DNA from: a bacterium UBP11_UBA4055
GTDB lineage: Bacteria > UBA4055
DNA: 17,551 nucleotides
Direction of reading: 5' to 3'
Assembly (NCBI GenBank): GCA_002382735.1
Contig: DFZN01000057.1
Location: 1 to 17,551, forward strand
Positions 7,531 through 14,217 of this stretch are shown in pieces. The notes under the pieces are model-generated. The model had not been told where the DNA came from. It did not search any database and saw nothing but the letters and a program-made list of their open reading frames with translations. The translations under genes were made by a program, and so were the position numbers. How positions within the stretch are numbered: the stretch's first letter is position 1; every line of letters begins with the position of its first letter.

Positions 7531-7869
7531 ATGTTGGAAGAAAAGACCATTGATGAAGTTAAGCATGCAAAGATATTATCGCTAAATGCGGAATATGATC
7601 ATGTTCCCGATAAGATCGACGACAATGACCTGCTGATAATCCGATTCGACTCCGGAATTGAAGATCATTATGTGTATTTGGGTCAGATCGCGGGTATGGT
7701 TTTCTCAGATGAAGTTCGGTTCTCTGTAGCAGTGTGTGTTGGTTCCGAACCTCCGGACGATATACTGTTGAAATGTTTCGATAAAGTGATATCTGTGTCT
7801 TCGGAAATTGAGGCTGATCAGGCTGTGAAGTCTTTGATAGAGGATTATGGACGGCATGGTGACAGATGA
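7531..7869 (+). CDS. Conserved 112-residue protein of unknown function, copy A
   Basis: I do not recognise the family. The protein is acidic, has no signal peptide or membrane segment, and alternates short strands and helices (KIDDNDLLIIRFDSGIEDHY, VRFSVAVCVGSEPPDDILL, SLIEDYGRHGDR). AGGAG lies 7 nt before the ATG. A second copy at 13038 differs at residue 2 and in residues 21-25 and is otherwise identical as read. The nucleotide sequence from about 7605 through the downstream hairpin differs from copy B at only a few bases, including wobble and untranslated positions, so the duplication or a gene conversion is recent. Confidence 0.75.
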   Translation: MLEEKTIDEVKHAKILSLNAEYDHVPDKIDDNDLLIIRFDSGIEDHYVYLGQIAGMVFSDEVRFSVAVCVGSEPPDDILLKCFDKVISVSSEIEADQAVKSLIEDYGRHGDR

Positions 7870-7913
7870 GTTGTCTGTGCGGTGCTGTACCTCATGCATC
7901 TGAATAAATAATC

Positions 7914-7990
7914 AAAATATTTCATATTTCTTATGAGGCGTGTCACGATTTGACACGCCTAGTGTTTTATATTGCGGGGAAAGTTAATGT
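7914..7990 (+). repeat. Hairpin-bearing repeat element, copy 1 (terminator-like)
   Basis: This ~75-bp element (AATATTTCATATT, hairpin, TTTATATTGCGGGG) occurs three times: here, at 9362-9432 (diverged) and at 13421-13497. The hairpin at 7936-7960 has a 10-bp stem, AGGCGTGTCA with TGACACGCCT, and a 5-nt loop, followed by a T-rich stretch. It resembles an intrinsic terminator after the 112-residue gene, but its presence at a gene-truncation junction in copy 3 makes a recombination role possible. Confidence 0.7.
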
Positions 7991-8003
7991 GGAGAAGTGC
8001 GTT

Positions 8004-8484
8004 ATGGCAGAATATGAAGTGGAGAAGTTTGAAGAGAGTCTGAAGGATAAGATATATTCTATTCCGCGGGCATCAGGTAATGCTGGACAGGGACTTGGCG
8101 GAGCTTTATGGAGTGGAGACTAAAGTGCTCAATAAAGCAATGAAAAGAAATAAAGAAAGATTTGCTTCAAGTTTCTGTTTCAAACTCGATAAATCTGAAT
8201 TAATTTCTTTAAGGTTCCATTTTGGAACCATAGAGAATAAACGAGGTCAGCACAGTAAATATATGCCATATGTTTATACTGAGCAAGGAGTAGCTATGCT
8301 TGCAGGAATATTGACATCTAAAACGGCTATAAAAATCAGTGTATTGATTATTGAAATGTTCATCGAAATGCGAAAATTCCTTCAATCGAATGCTCAGGTG
8401 TTTCAAAGGCTGGACAGGGTAGAGCTGAAGCAGATCGAGAAGTCGGATATGGAGGTAATAAGCAGGCTGAGAGATTTTGAATAA
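8004..8484 (+). pseudogene. ORF6N-domain DNA-binding protein, frameshifted near its N terminus
   Basis: Reading from the ATG at 8004 gives MAEYEVEKFEESLKDKIYSI, after which an extra C at 8064/8065 shifts the frame to a stop at 8119-8121. Removing one C gives IRGHQVMLDRDLAELYGVET, the canonical ORF6N opening (IRG-x-QVMLD-x-DLAELYGVET), and the frame then runs to 8484: KRNKERFASSFCFKL, YVYTEQGVAMLAGIL, MFIEMRKFL and FQRLDRVELKQI. ORF6N proteins are phage antirepressor-like DNA-binding proteins. An internal ATG at 8080 could give a truncated product lacking ~25 residues, but its ribosome site is poor. The same extra C is in the duplicate fragment at 13511. It is either a fixed frameshift mutation or, less likely, a +1 recoding site. 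Confidence 0.78.
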
Positions 8485-8513
8485 GGAAAAGTAACATAAA
8501 ACGGGAGGTAAGA

Positions 8514-9503
8514 GTGAAGAACGGTATAATTGAAGTGCAGGGAAGAGATATCGGGTTGCTGTCGGTCTGTGGGGAAGATTATATTTCTTTGACAGATATT
8601 GCGAAATCAAAAGAGGGCGATTCAAGGTCGGCAGATATAATAAAGAACTGGATAAGAAGCCGCACAACGCTTGAATTTCTCGGCACATGGGAGCAATTGT
8701 ATAATCCTGATTTTAAAGTGGTCGAATTCGACCACTTTAAAACACAGGCGGGCCTGCACAGTTTCGTTCTGAGTCCCGGTAGCTGGATTGAAGCGACAAT
8801 GGCAAAAGGAATAATCGTAAAACAAGGTAAATACGGCGGTACTTATGCGCATAAAGACATTGCTTTTGAGTTCTGTTCTTCCATAAATGCGGTATTTAAA
8901 CTTTTTTTAATACGGGAATTCCAGCGGCTCAAAGAAATAGAGAACGACCGTTTAAATCTTGAATGGAGTGTTCAGCGGACGATATCCAAGATCAATTACA
9001 GGATACACACTGATGCGATAAAAGAGAATCTGATCCCACCGGAAGTTTCAAGATATCAGGTTCAGTTCATATATGCTAACGAGGCAGATGTTCTCAATGT
9101 TGCTCTTTTCGGTAAAACTGCGAGAGAATGGAGAGAGTCAAACCCTGCGAAGACAGGTAATATCAGAGATGATGCAAGCTTAGAACAGCTCGTGGTACTG
9201 TCTAATCTGGAAAGCATAAATTCGGTGCTTATCAGGCAGGACTGCGCTAAAAGGCTGGATATGTTTTTAGAGTTCGACGACAGAAAAGTATTGAAAGATG
9301 CAGGTGAAATTTCTTCGCAGATAGTCAAAGAAAAAGCGGAAACAGAATTTGAAAAATACAGAATATTTCATATTTTTGTTTGCTATGACACTATTTGGCA
9401 TACCTCTCTTTTTATATTGCGGGTAAGTAATGTAAAATTATGGAAATTAAAGTTTAAAATGCGTATATTGACTGATAAATTAAAATCTGTGATTGCATTA
9501 TGA
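8514..9503 (+). CDS. KilA-N domain protein with replaced C terminus
   Basis: This is a 329-residue ORF from a GTG start with GGGAGG 5 nt upstream. Residues 1-110 form a KilA-N domain: ISLTDIAKSKEGDSRSADII, IKNWIRSRTTLEFLGTWEQL, FKVVEFDHFK, QAGLHSFVLSPGSWIEA and GGTYAHKDIAFEF. KilA-N proteins are phage-type DNA-binding regulators or antirepressors. The middle part (IHTDAIKENLIPPEV, LEQLVVLSNLESINSVLI) is the family's usual continuation. After EKAETEFEKYR (about residue 282, base 9360) the DNA becomes the hairpin repeat also found at 7914 and 13421, so the last ~47 residues are translated junk and the native tail is lost. It may retain DNA binding. A 32-bp perfect palindrome lies within the KilA-N codons. 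Confidence 0.8.
   Translation: MKNGIIEVQGRDIGLLSVCGEDYISLTDIAKSKEGDSRSADIIKNWIRSRTTLEFLGTWEQLYNPDFKVVEFDHFKTQAGLHSFVLSPGSWIEATMAKGIIVKQGKYGGTYAHKDIAFEFCSSINAVFKLFLIREFQRLKEIENDRLNLEWSVQRTISKINYRIHTDAIKENLIPPEVSRYQVQFIYANEADVLNVALFGKTAREWRESNPAKTGNIRDDASLEQLVVLSNLESINSVLIRQDCAKRLDMFLEFDDRKVLKDAGEISSQIVKEKAETEFEKYRIFHIFVCYDTIWHTSLFILRVSNVKLWKLKFKMRILTDKLKSVIAL
8711..8742 (+). repeat. Perfect 32-bp palindrome inside the KilA-N coding region
   Basis: The sequence reads TTTTAAAGTGGTCGAA and then its exact reverse complement, with no mismatch and no loop. It encodes FKVVEFDHFK, a conserved stretch of the domain, so part of the symmetry is coding constraint. It could serve as a dimeric binding site or extrude as a cruciform. 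Confidence 0.9.
9362..9432 (+). repeat. Hairpin-bearing repeat element, diverged copy 3
   Basis: It aligns with 7914-7990 from AATATTTCATATTT to TTTATATTGCGGG and AAGT(T)AATG. The hairpin at 9382-9404 keeps 7 of 9 pairs; two pairs changed on both sides (C-G to T-A, G-C to A-T). It sits exactly where the KilA-N gene loses its native 3' end. Confidence 0.65.
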
Positions 9504-9560
9504 ACATTACGATAAATATTGAAACGCTTCTTAATCAATGAAAATGGGAATTATAAAATA
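9433..9560 (+). other. Decayed remnant of the winged-helix gene tail upstream of RecQ
   Basis: ACTGATAAATTAAAA (from about 9469) and the AATATTGAAACGCT stretch (from about 9515) repeat the end of the gene at 6232-6652 (there at about 6520 and 6621). The stretch carries no intact gene apart from the last codons of the KilA-N frame. The RecQ gene is expressed from or through this remnant. Confidence 0.55.
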
Positions 9561-11582
9561 ATGACAAGAACTGAAGCTGAAATAAAACTGAAAAAGCGAT
9601 TCGGGATCGAGAAATTCTATGATTCTCAGTGGAATGTGATCGAGAAGCTTCTTAGTGGTAAGAGAATTTTATTCATTGAGAAAACCGGTTATGGTAAGTC
9701 TTTGTGTTTCCAGTTCGCTTCTACGGAATTGGATGGCGTTACTATTGTTTTTTCTCCTCTTATAGCTCTTATGCGTGATCAGGTTAGGAGTATGGGTAGT
9801 AAGGGTATTCGTACTGCGGCTATTAATTCAAATCAGACTTTTGAAGAGAATGAGCAGGTTATTGAGAAAGCGAAGCGGAATGAGCTGGATATTGTTTATA
9901 TTGCGCCCGAAAGATTGGAGAACGCAGACTGGATAAGTAGTGCTATTGATATGAAGATAGCTATGGTTGTTATTGACGAGGCTCATTGTATTTCTATGTG
10001 GGGTCACAGCTTCCGTCCGAATTACAGAAGGATCGTTAAGCTTGTCAGGCTTCTGCCCGAGAATTTTCCTGTTCTTGCTACTACTGCCACTGCGACTTTG
10101 AGAGTGCAGGAAGATATTATGACTCAGATAGGTACGGATATTGAATTGATCCGGGGCAGACTGCTGCGTTCAAATTTAAGGCTTTTTGTTGTTAAGGTTG
10201 AAAGTGAAGAAGAGAAATTTTACTGGCTGGCAAGATACTTGCCTAAGATGAGAAAAGCGGGAATAATTTACACAGGAACAAGAGCAGGAACAGAAGTTTA
10301 TTCAAACTGGATACAGTATCTGGGCTTAGATTCAGCTTTTTATAGCGGAAGATTGGATTCTGAAACAAGGAAGAGGATCGAAGATTCATTTATAAAGAAC
10401 GATTACTACTGCGTAGTCTCGACAAACGCGCTTGGTATGGGTATAGACAAGCCGGATATAAGGTTTATAATTCATACTCAAATTCCACAGTCACCAATAA
10501 ATTATTATCAGGAGATAGGAAGAGCGGGCAGAGACGGCAACATTTCTTACGGCATCTTGCTTTACAATCCAAATACTGACAAAGACCTTCCGATGAACTT
10601 TATTAACGGCAGCAAGCCTGAAAAAAAGAATTATGAAAAAGTCATTGCAGCAGTGAAAAAGGAATTGTTGAGTAAAAGAGAAATAATGAAGAAAACAAAC
10701 CTGAAAGAGACAGAAGTCAGCGTGATTCTCGCAGACCTTATTGATCAGGGTATTATTAATGAAATTGCCGATAGAACAAAAAAATACTTTTTCAATCCCA
10801 ACAGCCCTGAATTAGACATGTCCTCTTTCGATAATCTAAGACAGATTCAATTGCAGGAACTGGATAAAATTCTTGAATATACTGACCTTAAAACATGTAG
10901 GATGAAATACTTGTGCGAATATTTAGGAGATGATAATCAAAAGGAATGCGGGACCTGCGATAACTGTAAAAGGGAAAATTTAAGCGCAAGACCTACGGAA
11001 GAAGTTATTGAGAAGTTTAAAACATTCAAAGAGCAGTACTTTCCGATTCTTGAGGTAGAATCTCAAAGAAGTGCTATAGTTAACGGGGTTGCTTCTTCGC
11101 TATACGGATTTTCAAATGTAGGCGCAGCGATCCATCATTCAAAATATGAAAGCGGAGGGGATTATCCCGACTGGCTTTTGATCCTGACTTTAAAAGCGTT
11201 CAGAAAGCACTTCGGAAGTAAAAAATTTGACATGATTGTTTATGTGCCTTCGACAGAATCAGGCAGTCTTGTAAGAAATTTCGCCCAGAAAATATCTGAT
11301 ACTTTAAAAATTCCTATTTCGCACAAGCTGGCTAAATCAGAAAAAACTAAGCCTCAAAAGGTATTCAGAAATAATATTTCTAAGAAAGACAATGTAAAAG
11401 ATAAATTTATCTATCAGAATGTGCCTGAAGTAATAGGCAAAAAGATACTGTTGATAGATGATATATTCGACAGCGGTCATACGATCAAAGAGATCGGAAG
11501 ATATTTAACTACCTGCGGAGCTGAAGAAATAGCTCCCCTGGTAATAGCAAAAACTGTAGGCGGAGACATAAAGGATGACTGA
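9561..11582 (+). CDS. RecQ-family DNA helicase fused to a ComF-like phosphoribosyltransferase
   Basis: This 673-residue protein is taken from the ATG at 9561. A TTG at 9519 extends the frame, but it lies in repeat-derived sequence and adds nothing RecQ-like. Helicase motifs are Walker A TGYGKS (42-47), DEAH (139-142) followed by CISMWGHSFRPNY, motif III ATTATAT (about 173-179) and motif VI QEIGRAGRDG (317-326). The RecQ zinc site follows with Cys446, 463, 466 and 469. No HRDC domain is seen. From about residue 480 the protein becomes PRTase-like: HHSKYESGGDYPDWLL resembles the ComF-family start, VYVPST follows, and ILLIDDIFDSGHT (PRPP-binding Asp-Asp at 633-634) is the PRTase signature. The stop is 1 nt before the DprA start, so the two genes are coupled. 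A 3'-5' ATP-dependent unwinding activity is expected; the PRTase substrate is unknown. Confidence 0.92.
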   Translation: MTRTEAEIKLKKRFGIEKFYDSQWNVIEKLLSGKRILFIEKTGYGKSLCFQFASTELDGVTIVFSPLIALMRDQVRSMGSKGIRTAAINSNQTFEENEQVIEKAKRNELDIVYIAPERLENADWISSAIDMKIAMVVIDEAHCISMWGHSFRPNYRRIVKLVRLLPENFPVLATTATATLRVQEDIMTQIGTDIELIRGRLLRSNLRLFVVKVESEEEKFYWLARYLPKMRKAGIIYTGTRAGTEVYSNWIQYLGLDSAFYSGRLDSETRKRIEDSFIKNDYYCVVSTNALGMGIDKPDIRFIIHTQIPQSPINYYQEIGRAGRDGNISYGILLYNPNTDKDLPMNFINGSKPEKKNYEKVIAAVKKELLSKREIMKKTNLKETEVSVILADLIDQGIINEIADRTKKYFFNPNSPELDMSSFDNLRQIQLQELDKILEYTDLKTCRMKYLCEYLGDDNQKECGTCDNCKRENLSARPTEEVIEKFKTFKEQYFPILEVESQRSAIVNGVASSLYGFSNVGAAIHHSKYESGGDYPDWLLILTLKAFRKHFGSKKFDMIVYVPSTESGSLVRNFAQKISDTLKIPISHKLAKSEKTKPQKVFRNNISKKDNVKDKFIYQNVPEVIGKKILLIDDIFDSGHTIKEIGRYLTTCGAEEIAPLVIAKTVGGDIKDD

Positions 11583-11583
11583 T

Positions 11584-12753
11584 ATGAACTATAACGACCT
11601 TACATACTGGATTTCAGTGGCTCATCTGAAAGGGTGGAATGTTGAGAGGATCAACCGGATGGCTGTTGCTGTTCTTCATGAAAATGAGATGAAATGGGCT
11701 GATTTTTTTGAGCTTGAGAGTGCGGGATGGAGTGAGCTTTTTGCTTTTACTGAAAAGGAGCTTGTTGATCTTGAGAGCGCGAAGAAAGTGCTTCCGCATG
11801 CGTCTTTTACGGCTGAAAAGCTTCAGAACGCGGGGATAGATATTATTCCTGTTGACCGTTCGGATTATCCTGTTGTGCTTAAAGAGAATCTGAAATTGAA
11901 AAGTCCGCCGGTTTTGTATATTAAGGGCAGAAAGAGTCTTTTGGATGAGGAAGCTGTGGCTATTGTGGGTTCAAGAAAAGCGGGAAGTGCAGCTCTTGAG
12001 TTCACGGATTTTATTGCAAAGAAGAGTGTTAAAGAGGAAAAAGTGGTTGTCAGCGGATTTGCCAAGGGAGTTGATAAGCAGGCTTTGGACAGCACTTTAA
12101 GTGTATATGGTAAAAGCATCATCGTTCTGCCTCAGGGTATTCTTACATTTCAGACGGGATTTCGGCAGTATTACGAGCATATTGTGAGCGGGAATGTTTT
12201 GGTTTTGAGCACATTTCAGCCTAATGCGGGATGGGATGTAGGGCTTGCTATGGCGAGGAACGCATATATTTACGGACTGGCAAAAGAGATATATGTAGCT
12301 GAATCTGACGATAAAGGCGGCACTTGGAACGGTGCTTTGGGCGGTCTTAAAATGAAAAGAAAAGTATATGTGAGAATGCCTGAACCTAAAGAGAAAAATG
12401 CAAATTTAAAGCTTATTGAAATGGGCGCAGTCGGAGTAGATAAAGAAGGCAATCCTGTTGAGAAAGTTCAGAAAAAGGTAAAGCAGGAATATCTTTTCGA
12501 TCAGTTGTCTGAAACTGCGGTTGGAGATTCTGTTGCTGAGTACAACAAAGAAATGACATCTGAAGAAAAAATACTCGAGCTGCTCGGGAAGGGAAGTTAT
12601 ACAGCCAAGGAAATAATCACCGAGCTTAAAATTGACTGGAGCAGCAATAAAATTGCCGCGTTCTTAAAGAAAAATCCCGAAGTCAGGATAGAGAAAGGAA
12701 AAGCAAACAGATATACTATGCAGGAAAATGAAACACCGACTTTGTTCGTGTAG
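11584..12753 (+). CDS. dprA: DprA-like DNA-processing protein
   Basis: This 389-residue protein has the DprA/Smf Rossmann core: IIPVDRSDYPVVLKENLKLK (a DYP..L element), PPVLYIKGRK, AIVGSRKAG (Gly-Ser-Arg at 129-131), VVVSGFAKGVDKQALDS (about 155-171), IVLPQGIL and GGTWNGA. A winged-helix segment closes the protein (EKILELLGKGSYTAKEIITE). DprA binds single-stranded DNA and loads RecA during transformation; DprA-like proteins also occur in defence loci. The start at 11584 is chosen because AAGGA lies 9 nt upstream and the duplicated copy at 6232 begins at the equivalent codon; an ATG at 11575 overlaps the RecQ stop but abuts the ribosome site. Coupling to RecQ-PRTase links the two functions. 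Confidence 0.9.
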   Translation: MNYNDLTYWISVAHLKGWNVERINRMAVAVLHENEMKWADFFELESAGWSELFAFTEKELVDLESAKKVLPHASFTAEKLQNAGIDIIPVDRSDYPVVLKENLKLKSPPVLYIKGRKSLLDEEAVAIVGSRKAGSAALEFTDFIAKKSVKEEKVVVSGFAKGVDKQALDSTLSVYGKSIIVLPQGILTFQTGFRQYYEHIVSGNVLVLSTFQPNAGWDVGLAMARNAYIYGLAKEIYVAESDDKGGTWNGALGGLKMKRKVYVRMPEPKEKNANLKLIEMGAVGVDKEGNPVEKVQKKVKQEYLFDQLSETAVGDSVAEYNKEMTSEEKILELLGKGSYTAKEIITELKIDWSSNKIAAFLKKNPEVRIEKGKANRYTMQENETPTLFV

Positions 12754-12852
12754 CAAATGGTAAGTATGAGCATTCTGAAAACTCACAAATATTTTTGAAA
12801 AAAATGAAATATTTTTTGAAAGTCATGAATTTTTCAATTAAAAATCCTTAAA

Positions 12853-13019
12853 TTCTGTATGTATCAAATAATAAGTAATATAGAGAATACAATGGGCTGA
12901 AACCGTATATTTGGGCGGTCTAAACCCTTATACTCTTTTAGCGCAGCTACAAAATAAGCTCAAAAAATCACTTGCTTTTGCATTGTTTTGCAGGTAAATT
13001 GTCTTTAACGAAAATAAAT
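12853..13019 (+). promoter_or_regulatory. Conserved non-coding leader, copy B
   Basis: This is the counterpart of 6765-6931. The potential hairpin is at 12894-12927, with the GGG/CCC and CCG/CGG pairs retained and the 10-nt apical loop changed to TATATTTGGG. The right-hand ~95 nt are nearly identical to copy A. Here the leader is followed 18 nt later by the 112-residue gene without an exonuclease gene between. An in-frame extension of the 112-residue ORF back into this leader (to 12972) is not credible. Confidence 0.5.
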
Positions 13020-13037
13020 AACATAAGGAGTCAGAAA

Positions 13038-13376
13038 ATGTTTGAAGAAAAGACCATTGATGAAGTTAAGCATGCAAAGATATTATCGCTCAATGCCGCC
13101 TGCAATTCTGTTCCCGATAAGATCGACGACAATGACCTGCTGATAATTCGATTCGACTCCGGAATTGAAGATCATTATGTGTATTTGGGTCAGATCGCGG
13201 GTATGGTTTTCTCAGATGAAGTTCGGTTCTCTGTAGCAGTGTGTGTTGGTTCCGAACCTCCGGACGATATACTGTTGAAATGTTTCGATAAAGTGATATC
13301 TGTGTCTTCGGAAATTGAGGCTGATCAGGCTGTGAAGTCTTTGATAGAGGATTATGGACGGCATGGTGACAGATGA
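13038..13376 (+). CDS. Conserved 112-residue protein of unknown function, copy B
   Basis: This is the second copy of the gene at 7531. It starts MFEEKTIDEVKHAKILSLNA and differs mainly at residues 21-25 (ACNSV here, EYDHV in copy A). AAGGAG lies 7 nt before the ATG at 13038, which fixes the start. The terminator-like hairpin follows. Two near-identical genes retained in one window suggest either a very recent duplication or selection for both. The function is unrecognised. Confidence 0.75.
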   Translation: MFEEKTIDEVKHAKILSLNAACNSVPDKIDDNDLLIIRFDSGIEDHYVYLGQIAGMVFSDEVRFSVAVCVGSEPPDDILLKCFDKVISVSSEIEADQAVKSLIEDYGRHGDR

Positions 13377-13420
13377 GTTGTCTGTGCGGTGCTGTACCTC
13401 ATGCATCTGAATAAATAATT

Positions 13421-13497
13421 AAAATATTTCATATTTCTTATGAGGCGTGTCACGATTTGACACGCCTTGTGTTTTATATTGCGGGGAAAGTTAATGC
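13421..13497 (+). repeat. Hairpin-bearing repeat element, copy 2 (terminator-like)
   Basis: It is near-identical to 7914-7990. The hairpin at 13443-13467 has a 10-bp stem (AGGCGTGTCA with TGACACGCCT) and a 5-nt loop, followed by TGTGTTTTATATT. It probably ends the transcript of the 112-residue gene. Confidence 0.7.
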
Positions 13498-13510
13498 GGA
13501 GAAGTTGAAA

Positions 13511-13675
13511 ATGACGGAATATGAAATGGAGAAGTTTGAAGAGAGTCTGAAGGATAAGATATATTCTATTCCGCGGGCATCAGGTAATGCTGGATGTACT
13601 GGTCACCCGGAAACCGATGTGATTTATTACATTGTCACCTTCTTTCGATTTGATTATATTACAGAAGATTATTAA
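13511..13675 (+). pseudogene. Truncated ORF6N gene head carrying the same extra base as copy A
   Basis: The ATG at 13511 opens MTEYEMEKFEESLKDKIYSI and continues out of frame (PRASGNAG) because of the same CC that shifts the gene at 8004. Similarity to copy A ends at 13594, after which unrelated sequence (CTGHPETDV...) runs to a stop at 13675. It is a 54-codon remnant; a longer open frame upstream to 13457 runs through the hairpin and is not meaningful. No ORF6N core remains. The 13377-13693 stretch holds only the hairpin element, this remnant and about 20 bp of plain sequence. Confidence 0.65.
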
Positions 13676-13687
13676 CCAAAAACGGAG

Positions 13688-14197
13688 ATGAAATTGAATA
13701 AAACAGTTTTCGCAGCTATGATGACCTGTCTGGTTTTTCTTCTAAGCTGCTCAAAAGCGGATGAAAAGAAGAATTCCGCCCGTCCTGAAAATAAATCCAG
13801 TATTTCCGAAACAGAAAAGATCGAGAAAATTCAAACTGTAAAGGACACTGTCGAATCCTCTATTAAAGGCTTTATGCCTGAAAAATGGACGATCAAGAAC
13901 ACATACAAGGTGCCTGATGATAAGCTCGATTACTACAGTAAGACCTTCGGGGGAAACCTGATCATGGTCGAGAATAATTTTATCAGCTCATCAGAACCGT
14001 ATAATCATTATAAATTTCAGGTGAATCTGTTCAGAGCTTCCGGCAGTGACGAAGCTGAGAAAATATTTAATAATCTGGTTTCAAAAACAGCGAACAAAGA
14101 TAAATACATCCTGAGCGGTGATGCCGTGTATGAAGTTCTGGCAAATGATGATTACATAAAGAGATGCAGGTCGATCTTCATGCCTGAGAAAGAATAA
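13688..14197 (+). CDS. Small lipoprotein of unknown function
   Basis: The 169-residue ORF has a lipoprotein signal: a basic start (MKLNK), a hydrophobic stretch (AAMMTCLVFLL) and the lipobox LLSC, with Cys21 as the acylated residue and Ser after it. A charged linker (KADEKKNSARPENKSS) precedes a ~120-residue soluble domain (FMPEKWTIKNTYKVPDDKLD, YKFQVNLFRASGSDEAEKIF) that I do not recognise. GGAG directly abuts the ATG at 13688 with no spacing, whereas a TTG two codons on, at 13694, has a 6-nt spacing and may be the true start. It is expected on the inner or outer membrane facing the periplasm. It marks the return to host-like composition. Confidence 0.78.
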   Translation: MKLNKTVFAAMMTCLVFLLSCSKADEKKNSARPENKSSISETEKIEKIQTVKDTVESSIKGFMPEKWTIKNTYKVPDDKLDYYSKTFGGNLIMVENNFISSSEPYNHYKFQVNLFRASGSDEAEKIFNNLVSKTANKDKYILSGDAVYEVLANDDYIKRCRSIFMPEKE

Positions 14198-14217
14198 ATT
14201 TAAATGGGGAGAATAAA

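Larger units (their letters stand above)
6232..8087 (+). repeat. Duplicated block A (dprA head, leader, 112-aa gene, hairpin, ORF6N head)
   Basis: This block shares ordered stretches with block B at 11584-13594. The first 105 bp match 11584-11688 with 3 differences. The leader at 6765-6931 matches 12853-13019 (offset 6088). The 112-aa gene through the ORF6N head (about 7521-8087) matches at a constant offset of 5507. Between these, A carries a winged-helix segment instead of the dprA body and an extra ~581 bp holding the exonuclease gene. Similarity stops abruptly at 8087, just after the codons around AATGCTGGA. Confidence 0.88.
11584..13594 (+). repeat. Duplicated block B (dprA, leader, 112-aa gene, hairpin, ORF6N head)
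   Basis: This is the partner of block A at 6232-8087. Shared segments are the first 105 bp of dprA, the leader at 12853-13019, and 13028-13594, which contains the 112-aa gene, the hairpin element and the ORF6N head with its extra C. Block B keeps the dprA body, lacks the exonuclease gene and loses the ORF6N body after 13594. Confidence 0.88.

Noticed and set aside
8213..8229. 7-bp inverted repeat GGTTCCA/TGGAACC with a 3-nt loop inside ORF6N
   Set aside because: It is short and embedded in codons for a conserved protein segment, with no second copy elsewhere in the window.
8209..8688. 159-codon open frame on the - strand
   Set aside because: It overlaps the ORF6N and KilA-N genes antisense, has low-complexity Leu/Ser/Tyr composition and shows no family motif. 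Other - strand frames are likewise shadows.
9519..9560. TTG start 14 codons upstream of the RecQ ATG
   Set aside because: The stretch is repeat-derived, lacks a ribosome site and encodes no RecQ-like residues. The ATG at 9561 precedes the typical RecQ opening.
9561..12753. Calling the RecQ-PRTase/DprA pair a proven competence operon
   Set aside because: No ComEC, pilus or other uptake gene is visible in the window, so the link to transformation remains analogy.
12972..13037. N-terminal extension of the second 112-residue protein
   Set aside because: It runs through the conserved non-coding leader, while the ATG at 13038 has AAGGAG at ideal spacing and matches copy A.
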